Source of the DNA: Calliphora vicina
Lineage: Eukaryota; Arthropoda; Insecta; Diptera; Calliphoridae
DNA length: 64,000 nucleotides
Direction of reading: 5' to 3'
NCBI RefSeq assembly: GCF_958450345.1
Contig: NC_088781.1
Location: 125,128,431-125,192,430 of the forward strand
Below the pieces are notes generated by a model. That model searched no databases and was not told where the DNA came from. It saw only the letters and a program-made list of their open reading frames with translations. Position 1 is the first letter of the stretch. Every line of letters starts with the position of its first letter. Shown piece after piece: positions 34,200 to 48,544 of the stretch. The translations under genes and the position numbers were made by a program.

Positions 34200-36360
34200 A
34201 CCAAATTTTATGAAATTTTTACCATTTCTTCAAAATATCTCTTTTTCTAAAGATATTTTTAAGGGAAATTTTTGTTGATTGAGAATTTTTCATAATTTTA
34301 TTAAGTTCAAAGTGAGTTTGAAAATAATGATCAAATAAAAAGTATTTTACCAAGTTAACAGCCATTTTTAATTTAAGAAAATTTCCCTTGCAGGGAAATT
34401 TTTTTTAAAAATAATTTTTTCAAAATCTTTTCTGTTTTCAATTGCTTTATATATAAATTTCAGAATTTTCAAAAATTCCCTTTATTATAAAATTTCCCTT
34501 TTTTAAAAATTTAAAAATTGTTACTGATTTTTAATACCAATTCTCTAAAATTTCCCTTTTAAGGGAATTTTTATTCTATAATGTATTCAATTGCTTTCAA
34601 TTTAAGTTTAAAAATTTCATCAAAATTTTAAAAATTACTTTATTTAAATAAATTTCCCTAAAAGAAAATTTTTACTTCGAAACATATTTCAATTAATTTT
34701 AATATAGGTTAAAAAAATCATTAAAAATTTCCCTTGTAACAAAACACTCATTTTTAAAAAATTAATTTTGCAACAAATTTTGATTTTTTTTTTCAGCTTT
34801 CAGTTTTAAAAATTTAATAATGTTCAGCATTTGCTATAAATTCAAAAGTTTCATAAAACATTTCAAATTTCCTTTACATAATAAAATTTTCCTTGTAGGG
34901 AAATTTTTGTTTTATATCAAATTTTAAAAATTTGTTATACATTCGATTGGTTTTAATACAATTTCTAAAATTTCATTCACATATTAAAAATTTCCCTCGC
35001 ATAAATAATTTCCCTTTTAGGGAATTTTATGGTTTATAAAATTTTTCCGAAATTTGTTATAAATAATTTCCCTAAGAGGGAAATTTATGTTTTACAAAAT
35101 TGTTTCATCTTTTATTTTCAGATTTTAATTACTATAACATAAATTCAAAAATTTCATTAAAATTTTCTTAATATAAAAAATTTCCCTTGCTTATTTAAAA
35201 AATTTCACCAAAGAGGGAAATTTGTGTTTTACAAACAATTTTTCAGATTTTTATTAATTATAACATAAATTTAAAAATTTCATTAAAATTTTCAAAATTA
35301 TCTTAATATAAAAAATTTCCCTAAGAGGGAAATTTATGTTTTACAAAAAAAATTTGAAATTCTTTCAGATTTTAATTACTTTTAACATAAATACCAAAAT
35401 ATCATTAAAATTTTCAAAATTATCTGACTATAAAAAATTTCCCTAAGAGCGAAATTTATGTTTTACAAAAAATTTTCTAAATTTGTTCCGTTTTTAATTA
35501 CTTATGACATAAATTCAAAAATTTCATTAAGATTTTCAAAATTTTCTTTATATAAAAAATTTCCCTAAGAGGGAAATTTATGTTTTACAAAAAATTTTCG
35601 AAATTTTTTCAGTTTTTAATTACTTATAACATAAATTCAAAAATTTCATTAAAATTTTCAAAAATTTCTTAATATAAAAAATTTCCAAAAGGGAAATTTA
35701 TGTTTTACAAAAAATTTACGAAATTTGATTAGTTTTTAATTAATTATAACATAAATTCAAAAATTTCATTAAAATTTTCCAAATTTTCTTAATATAAAAA
35801 ATTTCCTTAACAAGGAAATTTATGTTTTACAAAAAATTTTCGAAATTCTTTCAGCTTTTAATATAAATACCAAAATTTCATTAAAATTTTCTAAATTTTT
35901 TTAATATAAAAAATTTCCTATGAGGGAGATTTATGTTTTACAAAAAATATTCGAAATTGGTTCAGTTTTTAATTACTTAATTTTCCTTATTTTAAAAATT
36001 ACCCTAGGAGGGAAATTTATTTTTTGCTAATTACTTAAAACTTAAATAATAAAATTTCAACATTTTAAAAAATTTCCCTATGAGGGAAATTTTTGTTTTA
36101 ATAAAAATTCCTTTTCAAGTAAATTCAATAATTTCATAAAAATTTTGGAAATTTCCCTTACATATAAAAATTTCCCACGAATTTAAAAATTTCATTTAAA
36201 TTTTTAAAAATTCCCTTAGTTAAAAAATCCTTTTAGGGGAATTTTTTTAATATTTTCTTCATTCACAAATATGTATGTATGAAATGTTCTTTGTTTAACA
36301 CCAAATTTTAACATTTTATTTCATTTCTTCAAATCCTAAATTAAAAATTTCCCCTTAGCT
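34200..36360. repeat. TTTCCC/GGGAAA palindromes, becoming a roughly 120-bp tandem repeat
   Basis: From about 35030 to 35960 a unit of 112-122 bp recurs: AAATTTCCCTAAGAGGGAAA, then TTTATGTTTTACAAAAAATT, a TTCAGTTTTTAATTACTTA block and ATAACATAAATTCAAAAATT. Successive palindromes start near 35316, 35438, 35560, 35682, 35802 and 35914. Outside this core the same palindrome appears with diverged spacing. Confidence 0.8.
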
Positions 36361-37015
36361 TAAAACACTATTAACACCCTGAATGGTCAAAAACTAGACC
36401 ATTCATTTTGATTTTTATACTGACATCATTATAACGCCTTTTTCTCTTGATATCCTTTATTATCCTTCAAAACAAACAAATAAACTAACAACAAAAAACT
36501 TTTGTTTGATGTTAGCCTTTAATTACTTTTAATTATTAAAATTAATGATGTTGTAGTAGAGTACGTATTTAAGCATTTTTTAAACCAAAAACATTAAAAA
36601 CAATGACTAAATATAAACTTGGTCATATGAGATAAAGTATAAATAAAATGTAACAAACAACTTTCAATTTTCATTATGGTTATGAATATATTTTTGTTCA
36701 ATATTGTTACAGTTGTTGTTTTTATTATAATAAACACGCAAAATTAAAGAAAAATACATTAAAAAGTAGAGAAAGTATTTCAAACGAAAACAAAAAAAAA
36801 AAACATCACGCAAACATTAATGTTTGTATTTAACTACCAGTAGTTGAAAATACAAATTCATAGAGCAAAAATGTTTAAAAGGATTTTTGTTAAATGGGGA
36901 CCAAGAAATTTAAAAATCTATAACAAAATGTATATTCAAAATATCAGCTGCTATAGAAAACTTGAACAAACGAATGATTTTGTAAATTAAGACTTTCTAT
37001 AGATTATTTTCTTTT
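36361..37015. other. AT-rich sequence before array A
   Basis: No supported feature. Confidence 0.45.
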
Positions 37016-39161
37016 TGACATCCAGACGATTTTCTACAGAAACTCTTATTGACATTCAGAGGATTTTCTATAGAAACTCTTCTTGAAATCCAGAAGATTT
37101 TCTATAGAACTCTTCTTGACATCCAGAAGATTTTCTATGGAGAACTCTTCTTGACATCCAGAAGATTTTCTATGGAGAACTCTTCTTGACATCCAGAAGA
37201 TTTTCTATGGAAAACTCTTGTTGACATCCAGAAGATTTTCTATGGAAAACTCTTCTTGACATCCAGAAGATTTTCTATGGTAAACTCTTGACATCTAGAA
37301 GATTTTCTATAGAAAATTCTTCTTGACATCCCGAAGATTTTCTATAGAAAATTCTTCTTGACATCCCGAAGGTTTTCTATAGAAAATTCTTCTTGACATC
37401 CCGAAGATTTTCTATAGAAAATTCTTCTTGACATCCCGAAGGTTTTCTATAGAAAATTCCTCTTGACATCCCGAAGATTTTCTATAGAAAATTCTTCTTG
37501 ACATCCCGAAGATTTTCTATAGAAAATTCTTCTTGACATCCCGAAGATTTTCTATAGAAAATTCTTCTTGACATCCCGAAGATTTTCTATAGAAAATTCC
37601 TCTTGACATCCCGAAGATTTTCTATAGAAAATTCCTCTTGACATCCCGAAGATTTTCTATAGAAAATTCTTCTTGACATCCAGAAGATTTTCTATAGAAA
37701 ATTCTTCTTGACATCCCGAAGATTTTCTATAGAAAATTCTTCTTGACATCCCGAAGATTTTCTATAGAAAATTCTTCTTGACATCCCGAAGATTTTCTAT
37801 AGAAAATTCTTCTTGACATCCCGAAGATTTTCTATAGAAAATTCCTCTTGACATCCCGAAGATTTTCTATAGAAAATTCCTCTTGACATCCCGAAGATTT
37901 TCTATAGAAAATTCCTCTTGACATCCCGAAGATTTTCTATAGAAAATTCCTCTTGACATCCCGAAGATTTTCTATAGAAAATTCTTCTTGACATACAGAA
38001 GATTTTCTATAGAAAATTCTTCTTGACATCCCGAAGATTTTCTATAGAAAATTCTTCTTGACATCCCGAAGATTTTCTATAGAAAATTCTTCTTGACATC
38101 CCGAAGATTTTCTATAGAAAATTCCTCTTGAAATCCCGAAGATTTTCTATAGAAAATTCCTCTTGAAATCCCGAAGATTTTCTATAGAAAATTCCTCTTG
38201 ACATCCCGAAGATTTTCTATAGAAAATTCTTCTTGACATCCAGAAGATTTTCTATAGAAAATTCTTCTTGACATCCAGAAGATTTTCTATAGAAAATTCT
38301 TCTTGACATCCAGAAGATTTTCTATAGAAAATTCTTCTTGACATCCAGAAGATTTTCTATAGAAAATTCTTCTTGACATCCAGAAGATTTTCTATAGAAA
38401 ATTCTTCTTGACATCCAGAAGATTTTCTATAGAAAATTCTTCTTGACATCCAGAAGATTTTCTATAGAAAATTCTTCTTGACATCCAGAAGATTTTCTAT
38501 AGAAAAGTCTTCTTGACATCCCGAAGATTTTCTATAGAAAAGTCTTCTTGACATCCCGAAGATTTTCTATAGAAAAGTCTTCTTGACATCCCGAAGATTT
38601 TCTATAGAAAAGTCTTCTTGACATCCCGAAGATTTTCTATAGAAAAGTCTTCTTGACATCCCGAAGATTTTCTATAGAAACTCTTTATATATTTTCTGTA
38701 TAAACTCTCCTTGACATCCAGAAGATTTTCTATAGAAAATTCGTCTTCACATCCAGAAGATTTTCTGTAGGAAATTTGTCTTGACATCCAGAATATTTTC
38801 TGTAGAAACTCTTTATATATTTTCTGTATTAACTCTCCTTGACATCCAGAAGATTTTCTATAGAAAATTCGTCTTCACATCCAGAAGATTTTCTATAGAA
38901 AATTCTTGTTGACATCCAGAAGATTTTCTATAGAAACTCTTTATATATTTTCTGTATAAACTCTCCTTGACATCCAGAAGATTTTCTATAGACAATTCCT
39001 CTTAACATCCAGAAGATTTTCTATAGAAAATTCCTCTTGACATCCACAAGATTTTCTATAGAAACTCTTCTTGACATCCTGAAGATTTTCTATAAAAACT
39101 CTTCTTGACATCCTGAAGATTTTCTATGGAAACTCTTCTTGACATCCTGAAGATTTTCTAT
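37016..39161 (+). repeat. Satellite array A, 35-bp unit (spacer TTGACATCCC)
   Basis: About 60 monomers. Each has the palindrome TTTTCTATAGAAAA with arms GAAG and CTTC and the spacer TTGACATCCC or TTGACATCCA. The centre is nearly homogeneous; both edges are diverged, as expected for unequal exchange. The minus open frame at 38602-38787 is a by-product. Confidence 0.95.
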
Positions 39162-40937
39162 CCGCAAGACACCTTAGAGGGATCTGTTTTTAATTTTTAG
39201 TAAAATGATGCATCAATTTTAGAGAAGAATTTTATGATTTCGTGTTAACACTACGTTGAAGCAAATATTCTATTATACAATTTAAATTCAGCATAACAAG
39301 TTGGTTTCCAAAAAAAAAAAATATATGAATTCCAAGGAAAACATAAAGTGAAACTTTTTATATACAATTTCGTTAGTTGCTTATTCAATTCATGTTTTTT
39401 CTAGTTTATTTTTAAGTTTATTTTTTTTTTGATAAAGAAAATTACAAATGCTACTTATTTGCAACGACTATTATATATTTTTGACCAATACAATTTTAAT
39501 TTTGTGTTCGAGGCAGCAACTAGTAGTCGTAGTACGAGAATATGCAACAAACTGGCTGCATAACGAAGAAAATAGCAACTACTAGTTGTAGTACCTAATT
39601 AAAGTTAATAAGTATTTTCAGACAACAGTATCATCACTTTTACATTATTTTTTTTTTTGTTTAGTTTGTCTTCTTTAATATCTTCCTCTCATTTGCGCAA
39701 AAAAAAAGTTACATCTTCTTCTCGTTCATATTCTTGTGCTGAACTGACATGACTGAGCAACTGACTGACTGGCAGACTGACTTGCAAGCTTATCGACCAT
39801 TTTAAATTATCATAAAACCCAAGCTAAATGAAGGAAAGATGATGAGGAGAATAGCAAAAAAAAGACTTGCTCAGTTTTTAAGAGCAAGCACACTGGCTTG
39901 AGAAAATTTTGGATTTAATTATTACACAAAAAAGTTTTGCTAAACTCTAGCGGAGTTTTGTAGTGCAAGTGGAACGATGTGTACTGCTAAAAACCAGCTA
40001 TAGCCAGATCTTTAGCAGCTAGCCAGCAAAAAAAACTACCAAAGAGAGGGAGCAGTTGCAGCAAAAGTTTTGTAATGCATAATTTTCTTTTCTATATACA
40101 ATACATAAATTTTTTATGACCAATATTAAAAATGCATGTCCATCATCTTAGTTTTAGTTTTTTTTCATTCTTCATATATTTTATAATTCAGTTGCATCTC
40201 GTAAATATATATATGTATGAATAGGTCTGATGTATACGTTTCTAATAGATATAAATATATTTAGCTTAAATATATAGTAGTTAAACGGCTAAATAAAGGG
40301 GTTTAAATCATAAAGTTTAATTTTGAATTTCAACTTTTGAGCAAAAGTTTTTTGCAATGTTTATGGCTAAAAGATTTATTAGAACATTCTACTCTATGTT
40401 CTCATTTAGATGCTGCTGCAGATGATGATGATGATGCTAATAGCAATTCTTTTTTTTCCTTTCTTTCTTTTCTTTCATAAATAAATAATTTAGAATGAAA
40501 TTAAAATGAACTGCATCAAACGCAAACAAAGAAAAAGGGGAGAAAAATAATAGAAATGTTGCACTACAATATTTAAGTTAATTTTTATAGTCATGCCATG
40601 GTAATTAGGAGAAATATATGTGTATACACGATTTTTCAGAAAAACATCAACTAATGAGTAGTTGCACTATTATGGAATATAAATATTAAACAAGGAAAAA
40701 ATACAATCAGATACGAGTATACTAGAAATAAAAGGAATCACTTTAAATCTCAAGGAACAAAAATGTTTATAAAAAATTTAAAAAATTAAACAAAATTTAA
40801 ATTTTTATCAGATACATAATTCAATATATATAAGATTTTTTATGGAAAACCTTAACAGACAAGCATTTTTATAAAAATCATGGACAGATGCATGACTTTT
40901 CATAGAAATCTTGGACAGAATGGTCGTAACTAGATCA
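39162..40937. other. Unique AT-rich island between arrays A and B
   Basis: Holds a short (GAT)n run near 40420 and CAACTAGTAGTCGTAGTAC and CAACTACTAGTTGTAGTAC repeats near 39516 and 39570. No gene. Confidence 0.45.
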
Positions 40938-41757
40938 TTCCAGAAGAGTTTCTACACAAAATCTTCTGGATGTCAAGAATCTTGTGTATGTGAAGAAGGG
41001 TTTTTATAGAAAATATTCTGGATGTCGAGTAGATTTCTATAAAAAATCTTCTGGATGTCAAGCAGAGTTTCCAAAGAAAATCTTCTGGATCTCAAGAAGG
41101 GTTTCTAAAGAAAATCTTCTAAATGTCAAGAAGAGGATGTCTGGATGTCAAGAAGAGTTTTTATAAAAAACCTTAAGGGTGCCGAGAAGAGTTTCAACAC
41201 ACAAGGAAATCTTCTGGATGTCAAGAAGAGTCAAGAGTGGAGATGCTATAGGATGTCAAAAAGAGTTTCTATAGAACATCTTCTGGATGTTAAGAAGAAT
41301 TTCTATAGAAAACCTTCTGGATGTCAAAGAAGAAAATCATCTGGATGTGAAGAAGGGTTTTTATAGAAAATCTTAAGGTTGTCGAGAAGTGTTTCAACAG
41401 AAAATCTTTAGGATTTCAAGAAGAGTTTCTGGATGTAAAGAAGAGTTTCTATAGAAAATCTTCTAGGTGTGAAGAAGATTTTCTGGATGTCAATAAGAGT
41501 TTTTATAGAAAATCTTAAGGATATCGAGAAGAGTTTCAACAGAAAATCTTCTGGATCTCAAGAAGAGTCAAGAGTTGTTGCTATAGGTTGTCAATCTTCT
41601 GGCTGTTAAGAAGAGTTTTTATAGAAAATCTTCTGGATGTCAAAAGAGTTTCTACAGAAAATCATCTGGATGTGAAGAAGGTTTTTATAGAAAATCTTAA
41701 GGATGTCAAGAAGAGTTTCAACAGAAAATCGTCAGGATGTCAAGAAGCTAGATTTTC
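40938..41757 (-). repeat. Satellite array B, degraded inverse of array A
   Basis: Reads AATCTTCTGGATGTCAAGAA and GAGTTTCTATAGAA, the reverse complement of the array A unit, with many indels. The small plus-strand open frames between 40984 and 41806 are repeat readings and not genes. Confidence 0.88.
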
Positions 41758-41849
41758 AATGGAAATTAAGAATAGAAGCAATTATTCTATAGGAAACTTG
41801 AACTAGCGCAATAAATGCAAGACTTTTTTGAGGAGACATGAATAAAAGC

Positions 41850-44397
41850 TAAATTTCTATGGAAAACTTGTTCACATACAAGATCTTCTATAGAAAACTT
41901 CTTCACAGACAAGATTTTCCATAGAAAACTTGTTCACAGACAAGATTTTTCATAGAAAACTTGTTCACATAAAAGATTTTCCATAGAAAACTTGTTAATA
42001 TACAAGATTTTCTGTAGAAAAGTTGTTCTCACACAAGATTTTCCATAGAAAACTTGTTCACACACAAGATTTTCCATAGAAAAGTGGTTCACACAGAAGA
42101 TTTTCTATGGACAACTTGTTCACACACAAGATTTCCTATAGAAAACTTGTTCCCAAACAAGATTTTCTATAGAAAACTTGTTCAAAAACAAGATTTTCTA
42201 TAGAAAACTAGTTCACAAACAAGATTTTCTATAGAAAACTTGCTCACACACATGATTTTTTATAGAAAACTTGTTCACACACAAGATTTTCTATTATAAA
42301 CTTGTTTACACACAAGATTTTGTATTAAAAACTTGTTTACACACAAGATTTTCTATAGAAAACTTGTTTACACACAAGATTTTCTATAGAAAACTTCTTC
42401 ACACACAAGATTTTTTAAGAAAACCTCTTCACACACAAGATTTTCTATCGAAAACTTCTTCACATACAAGATTTTCTATCGAAACCTTGTACACACACGA
42501 GATTTAATATCGAAACCTTGTACACACACGAGATTTCCTATAGAAAGCTTGTTCACACACAAGATTTCCTATAGAAAGCTTGTTCACACAAAAGATTTTC
42601 TATAGAAAACTTGTTCACACACAAGATTTTCTGTAGAAAAGTCGTCTCACACAAGATTTTCTGTAGAAAAGTTGTCTCACACAAGATTTTCTGTAGAAAA
42701 GTTGTCTCACACAAGATTTTCTATAGAAAACATGTTCACACACAAGATTTTCTATAGAAAACATGTTCACACACAAGATTTTCTATAGAAAACATGTTCA
42801 CACACAAGATTTTCTATAGAAAACATGTTCACACACAAGATTTTCTATAGAAAACATGTTCACACACAAGATTTTCTATAGAAAACATGTTCACACACAA
42901 GATTTTCTATAGAAAACATGTTCACACACAAGATTTTCTATAGAAAACATGTTCACACACAAGATTTTCTATAGAAAACATGTTCACACACAAGATTTTC
43001 TATAGAAAACATGTTCACACACAAGATTTTCTATAGAAAACATGTTCACACACAAGATTTTCTATAGAAAACATGTTCACACACAAGATTTTCTATAGAA
43101 AACATGTTCACACACAAGATTTTCTATAGAAAACATGTTCACACACAAGATTTTCTATAGAAAACATGTTCACACACAAGATTTTCTATAGAAAACATGT
43201 TCACACACAAGATTTTCTATAGAAAACATGTTCACACACAAGATTTTCTATAGAAAACATGTTCACACACAAGATTTTCTATAGAAAACATGTTCACACA
43301 CAAGATTTTCTATAGAAAACATGTTCACACACAAGATTTTCTATAGAAAACATGTTCACACACAAGATTTTCTATAGAAAACATGTTCACACACAAGATT
43401 TTCTATAGAAAACATGTTCACACACAAGATTTTCTATAGAAAACATGTTCACACACAAGATTTTCTATAGAAAACATGTTCACACACAAGATTTTCTATA
43501 GAAAACATGTTCACACACAAGATTTTCTATAGAAAACATGTTCACACACAAGATTTTCTATAGAAAACATGTTCACACACAAGATTTTCTATAGAAAACA
43601 TGTTCACACACAAGATTTTCTATAGAAAACATGTTCACACACAAGATTTTCTATAGAAAACATGTTCACACACAAGATTTTCTATAGAAAACATGTTCAC
43701 ACACAAGATTTTCTATAGAAAACATGTTCACACACACAAGATTTTCTATAGAAAACATGTTCACACACACAAGATTTTCTATAGAAAACATGTTCACACA
43801 CACAAGATTTTCTATAGAAAACATGTTCACACACACAAGATTTTCTATAGAAAACATGTTCACACACAAGATTTTCTATAGAAAACATGTTCACACACAA
43901 GATTTTCTATAGAAAACATGTTCACACACAAGATTTTCTATAGAAAACATGTTCACACACAAGATTTTCTATAGAAAACATGTTCACACACAAGATTTTC
44001 TATAGAAAACATGTTCACACACAAGATTTTCTATAGAAAACATGTTCACACACAAGATTTTCTATAGAAAACATGTTCACACACAAGATTTTCTATAGAA
44101 AACTTGTTCACACGCAAGATTTTCTATAGAAAACTTGTTCACACGCAAGATTTTCTATAGAAAACTTGTTCACACACAAGATTTTCTATAGAAAACTTGT
44201 TCACACACAAGATTTTGTATGGAAACCTTGTTCACACACACGAGATTTCCTATAGAAAGCTTGTTCACACAGAAGATTTCCTATAGAAAACTTGTTCACA
44301 AAAAAGATTTTCTATAGAAAACTTGTTCACACAAAAGATTTTCTATAGAAAACTTTTTCACACACTAGATTTTCTATAGAAAACTTGTTCACAATTC
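41850..44397 (+). repeat. Satellite array C, 31-bp unit (spacer TTCACACA)
   Basis: About 80 monomers with core TTTTCTATAGAAAA and spacer TTCACACA. The left part has CTTG arms; from about 42720 to 44090 nearly every unit has CATG in place of CTTG, then CTTG returns. Four consecutive units near 43730-43860 carry an extra CA, making 33 bp and producing short open frames on both strands, which are rejected. Confidence 0.95.
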
Positions 44398-45284
44398 TTG
44401 AGAACCCCTAGATTTCCTTAAGGAAAACTACTTTTACTTATATCCCAAATGTATGCTATATTTGTTTGTTCATTTTTAACATCATTAAATAGCCATGAAA
44501 TATTTTCAACTTTAATTGAAAATTTTTAACGCAAAAAACACATTATTACATGTTTGATTTTAAAAAACAATTTTTTGATAATTTGTTATTCACGCTGTCC
44601 CATATCATGTTGTTATAAATATATTAATGGCAGAAAAAAAAACACTATATGCACTAGCATACCCTTTTTGTAAAACAAATAAATAAAAAATTATTTTATT
44701 TTTTGTTGGTTTTTTTTCGTATGTCGTCAGGTAAGTTAAGTTTGCGTGTTATTTTGGCTGTTGTTATATTTTTTTTTATATAGAGTAGACCAATTTTTTA
44801 TATAATGTTTTTTTGTTGTTGTTTTTTTCGCTGTATTTTATTTAAACATTTGGCGCTTAGCGTGCCAAAGTACCAGAAGCTTACACAAATCAAGCCAACA
44901 CGTATAAAAAATTAAAAAATGCCAAGCAGCCAGAGAGTTTTTTTTGCTTCTTTTGTTTTTCCATTATACGTATTTTGAGGTCAAAAACAATCGATTTTTT
45001 TCAACTGTTTAAGTTGAATTTTTCGTTTCAATTACATTTAGGTTTTAACCGTATTATGTTAAATGTATAGGAAAATGTGATCATCATACTCGTACATATG
45101 TTCATTACAGTAATACAACAATAAAATCATCAGTTTAAATTTAAATCGCATAAAGAGCGATGTGTTAGAGATTTGTCAGACCTATGACCTATTGGAACTT
45201 TGAATTGTTTATTAATGTAGCAAATGTGTTAGATTTTTCAACCAAAAATCTATAAAAAAAATTTAAATCTGTGAGATTTTCTAT
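44398..45284. other. Unique AT-rich island between arrays C and D
   Basis: No supported feature. Confidence 0.45.
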
Positions 45285-47485
45285 AAAAACATTGATATTT
45301 CCAAACATCCCCAAGATTTTCTCTAGAAACTCTTGTCAATTGCACGGTTTTTTTTTTATAGAAATTCTTGTCTATCGCAAGATTTTCTATAGAAATTTAT
45401 GACATATTCGCAACTTTTTTTACAGAAACTCTTGTCATCCGCATGATTTTCTATAAAAAAAGAGTTTCTATTGAAAATATGGCGAATGATATTTTCAATA
45501 GAAACTCTTGCCTTTAGTCAAGTTTTCTGTAGAAACTTTTGCCTTTAGTCAAGTTTTCTATAGAAAATCTTGCCTTTAATCAAGTTTTCTATACAAAATC
45601 CTGCCTTTAATCAAGTTTTATATAGAAAGTCTTGCCTTTAATCAAGTTTTCTATAGAAAATCTTGCCTTTAATCAAGTGTTTTATAGAAAATCTTGCTTT
45701 AATCAAGTTTTCTATAGAAAATCTTGCCTTTAGTCAAGTTTTCTATAGAAAATCTTGCCTTTAGTCAAGTTTTCTATAGAAAATCTTGCCTTTAGTCAAG
45801 TTTTCTATAGAAAATCTTGCCTTTAGTCAAGTTTTCTATAGAAAATCTGTACTTTTTATCAAGTTTTCTATAGAAAATCTTGCCTTTAGTCAAGTTTTCT
45901 ATAGAAAATCTTGCCTGTAGTCAAGTTTTCTATAGAAAATCTTGCCTTTAGTCAAGTTTTCTATAGAAAATCTTGCCTTTAGTCAACTTTTCTATAGAAA
46001 ATCTTGCCTTTAGTCAACTTTTCTATAGAAAATCTTGCCTTTAGTCAACTTTTCTATAGAAAATCTTGCCTTTAGTCAACTTTTCTATAGAAAATCTTGC
46101 CTTTAGTCAACTTTTCTATAGAAAATCTTGCCTTTAGTCAAGTTTTCTATAGAAAATCTTGCCTTTAGTCAAGTTTTCTATAGAAACTCTTGCCTTTAGT
46201 CAAGTTTTCTATAGAAACTCTTGCCTTTAGTCAAGTTTTCTATAGAAACTCTTGCCTTTAGTCAAGTTTTCTATAGAAACTCTTGCCTTTAGTCAAGTTT
46301 TCTATAGAAACTCTTGCCTTTAGTCAAGTTTTCTATAGAAACTCTTGCCTTTAGTCAAGTTTTCTATAGAAACTCTTGCCTTTAGTCAAGTTTTCTATAG
46401 AAACTCTTGCCTTTAGTCAAGTTTTCTATAGAACATCTTACCTTTAGTCAAGTTTTCAATAGAAAATCTTGCCTTTAGTCAAGTTTTCTATAGAAAATCT
46501 TGCCTTTAGTCAAGTTTTCTATAGAAAATCTTGCCTTTAATCCAGTTTTTATAGAAACTTTTGCCTTTAGTCAAGTTTTCTATAGAAAATCTTGCCTTTA
46601 GTCAAGTTTTCTATAGAAAATCTTGCCTTTAGTCAAGTTTTCTATAGAAAATCTTGTCTTTAGTCAAGTTTTCCATAGAAAATCTTGCCTTTAGTCAAGT
46701 TTTCTATAGAAAATCTTGCCTTTAGTCAAGTTTTCTATAGAAAATCTTGCCTTTAGTCAAGTTTTCTATAGAAACTCTTGCCTTTAGTCAAGTTTTCTAT
46801 AGAAACTCTTGCCTTTAGTCAAGTTTTCTATAGAAACTCTTGCCTTTAGTCAAGTTTTCTATAGAAACTCTTGCCTTTAGTCAAGTTTTCTATAGAAACT
46901 CTTGCCTTTAGTCAAGTTTTCTATAGAAAATCTTGCCTTTAGTCAAGTTTTCTATAGAAAATCTTGCCTTTAGTCAAGTTTTCTATAGAAAATCTTGCCA
47001 TTAGTCAAGTTTTCTATAGAAAATCTTGCCTTTAGTCAAGTTTTCTATAGAAAATCTTGCCTTTAGTCAAGTTTTCCATAGAAAATCTTGCCTAGTCAAG
47101 TTTTCTATAGAAAATCTAGCTTTTATTCAAGTTTTCTATAAAAAATCTTGCCTTTAGTCAAGTTTTCTATAGAAAATCTTGCCTTTAGTCAAGTTTTCTA
47201 TAGAAAATCTTGCCTTTAGTCAAGTTTTCTATAGAAAATCTTGCCTTTAGTCAAGTTTTCTATAGAAAATCTTGCCTTTAGTCAAGTTTTCTATAGAAAA
47301 TCTTGCCTTTAGTCAAGTTTTCTATAGAAAATCTTGCCTTTAGTCAAGTTTTCTATAGAAAATCTTGCCTTTAGTCAAGTTTTCTATAGAAAATCTTGCA
47401 TTTACTCAATTTTTCTATAGAAAATCTTGCCTTTAGTCAAGTTTTCTATAATAAATCATGCCTCTCTTCAAGTTTGATATAGAGT
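45285..47485 (+). repeat. Satellite array D, 31-bp unit (spacer CCTTTAGT)
   Basis: About 70 monomers of CAAG, core TTTTCTATAGAAAA, TCTTG, spacer CCTTTAGT. Blocks of GAAACTCTTG variants (46180-46430 and 46760-46920) alternate with GAAAATCTTG blocks, and a run of CAACTTTTC variants lies near 45985-46130. Confidence 0.95.
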
Positions 47486-48544
47486 TCTTTCTATAGAGTT
47501 CTTAATATCCCCAATATATTAAGCACCCATTATTTAAAAGTGTTTAAAAAACAATTACCACTTGTCAGCTCTTAATGCTAAATCAATAATACATGCTAAT
47601 AAAGTAACTGACATTGACATTTTCTTATTCCTTTCTTCCTGCTATTCTATTTAATTCACTTACAACAAAAAAAGATCTAACTACAAATACAAAATTAATA
47701 GAAAACTCTAGCCAAAGTCGTTTACAATACAAAGTTCATGTTTGCTTAAACAAAACGCGCTTTAAAAATAAACTTTATTATTGTAGAGAGAACATATAAA
47801 AATATTATTTAAATTTCTGCATGATTAGTCATGGGGCATGACAACACAATTGATTATAATCACACCTGTTTAGGGTCATTTTTACAAGCAGAAGTTCGTT
47901 CATACCAACCAACATGCTACCGAAATGTATACAAACACCCTACTCATGCATTAACAGCAAAAAGGTAAGAAATATTATGATAAGGTTGATTGTGGTAAAT
48001 AATACAATAACAATAAATAAAACACAAAATAAATGTACGACAACAAACAGACCCACCCACCCTAAACTTAGGCAACACTTACAGCAAAGATATACAGATA
48101 CAAAGCACATAAGTAAAACATACAGCCAACGTGGCTTTTTCACCTGCTGTAGAATATTGTAAAATATTGAGGAAATAAAGGTTACGGACGGATCTCATAC
48201 GAAAAGGTTTATTGTATGTGAACACACAACAAAAAGGGAAATTATATCAATTTTTACTTTTCATAAATATATAAATAACACCAACAACGACAACATCATG
48301 TAAGGAAAATGGTTTATTGGGGTTTATTGCTACGCATACCTCCTGGTAAATCCTTGTAATCTTATATTTTGACAGAGAAACACTAATATTTTAAATTGAA
48401 TTTAAATTTTGACATGGTTTTTTAAATCAAATTTGTAATAACAAAACTTTAAAGTCCTTAATATTCTCAACATTTTATAAGATATCCACAGACTTTATAG
48501 GGAAAACATGAACAGAAACAATATAAAACTTAAATAAAGGCAAG
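47486..48544. other. Unique island between inverse arrays D and E
   Basis: Overlapping open frames at 47614, 47914 and 47940 (61-82 residues, both strands) show no domain. Base composition is slightly less A/T-extreme than the surroundings. Confidence 0.4.

Noticed and set aside
42271..43912. Small open frames with HTQDFL and VCVNMFSIENL repeats
   Set aside because: Products of the 31/33-bp units in array C, on both strands.
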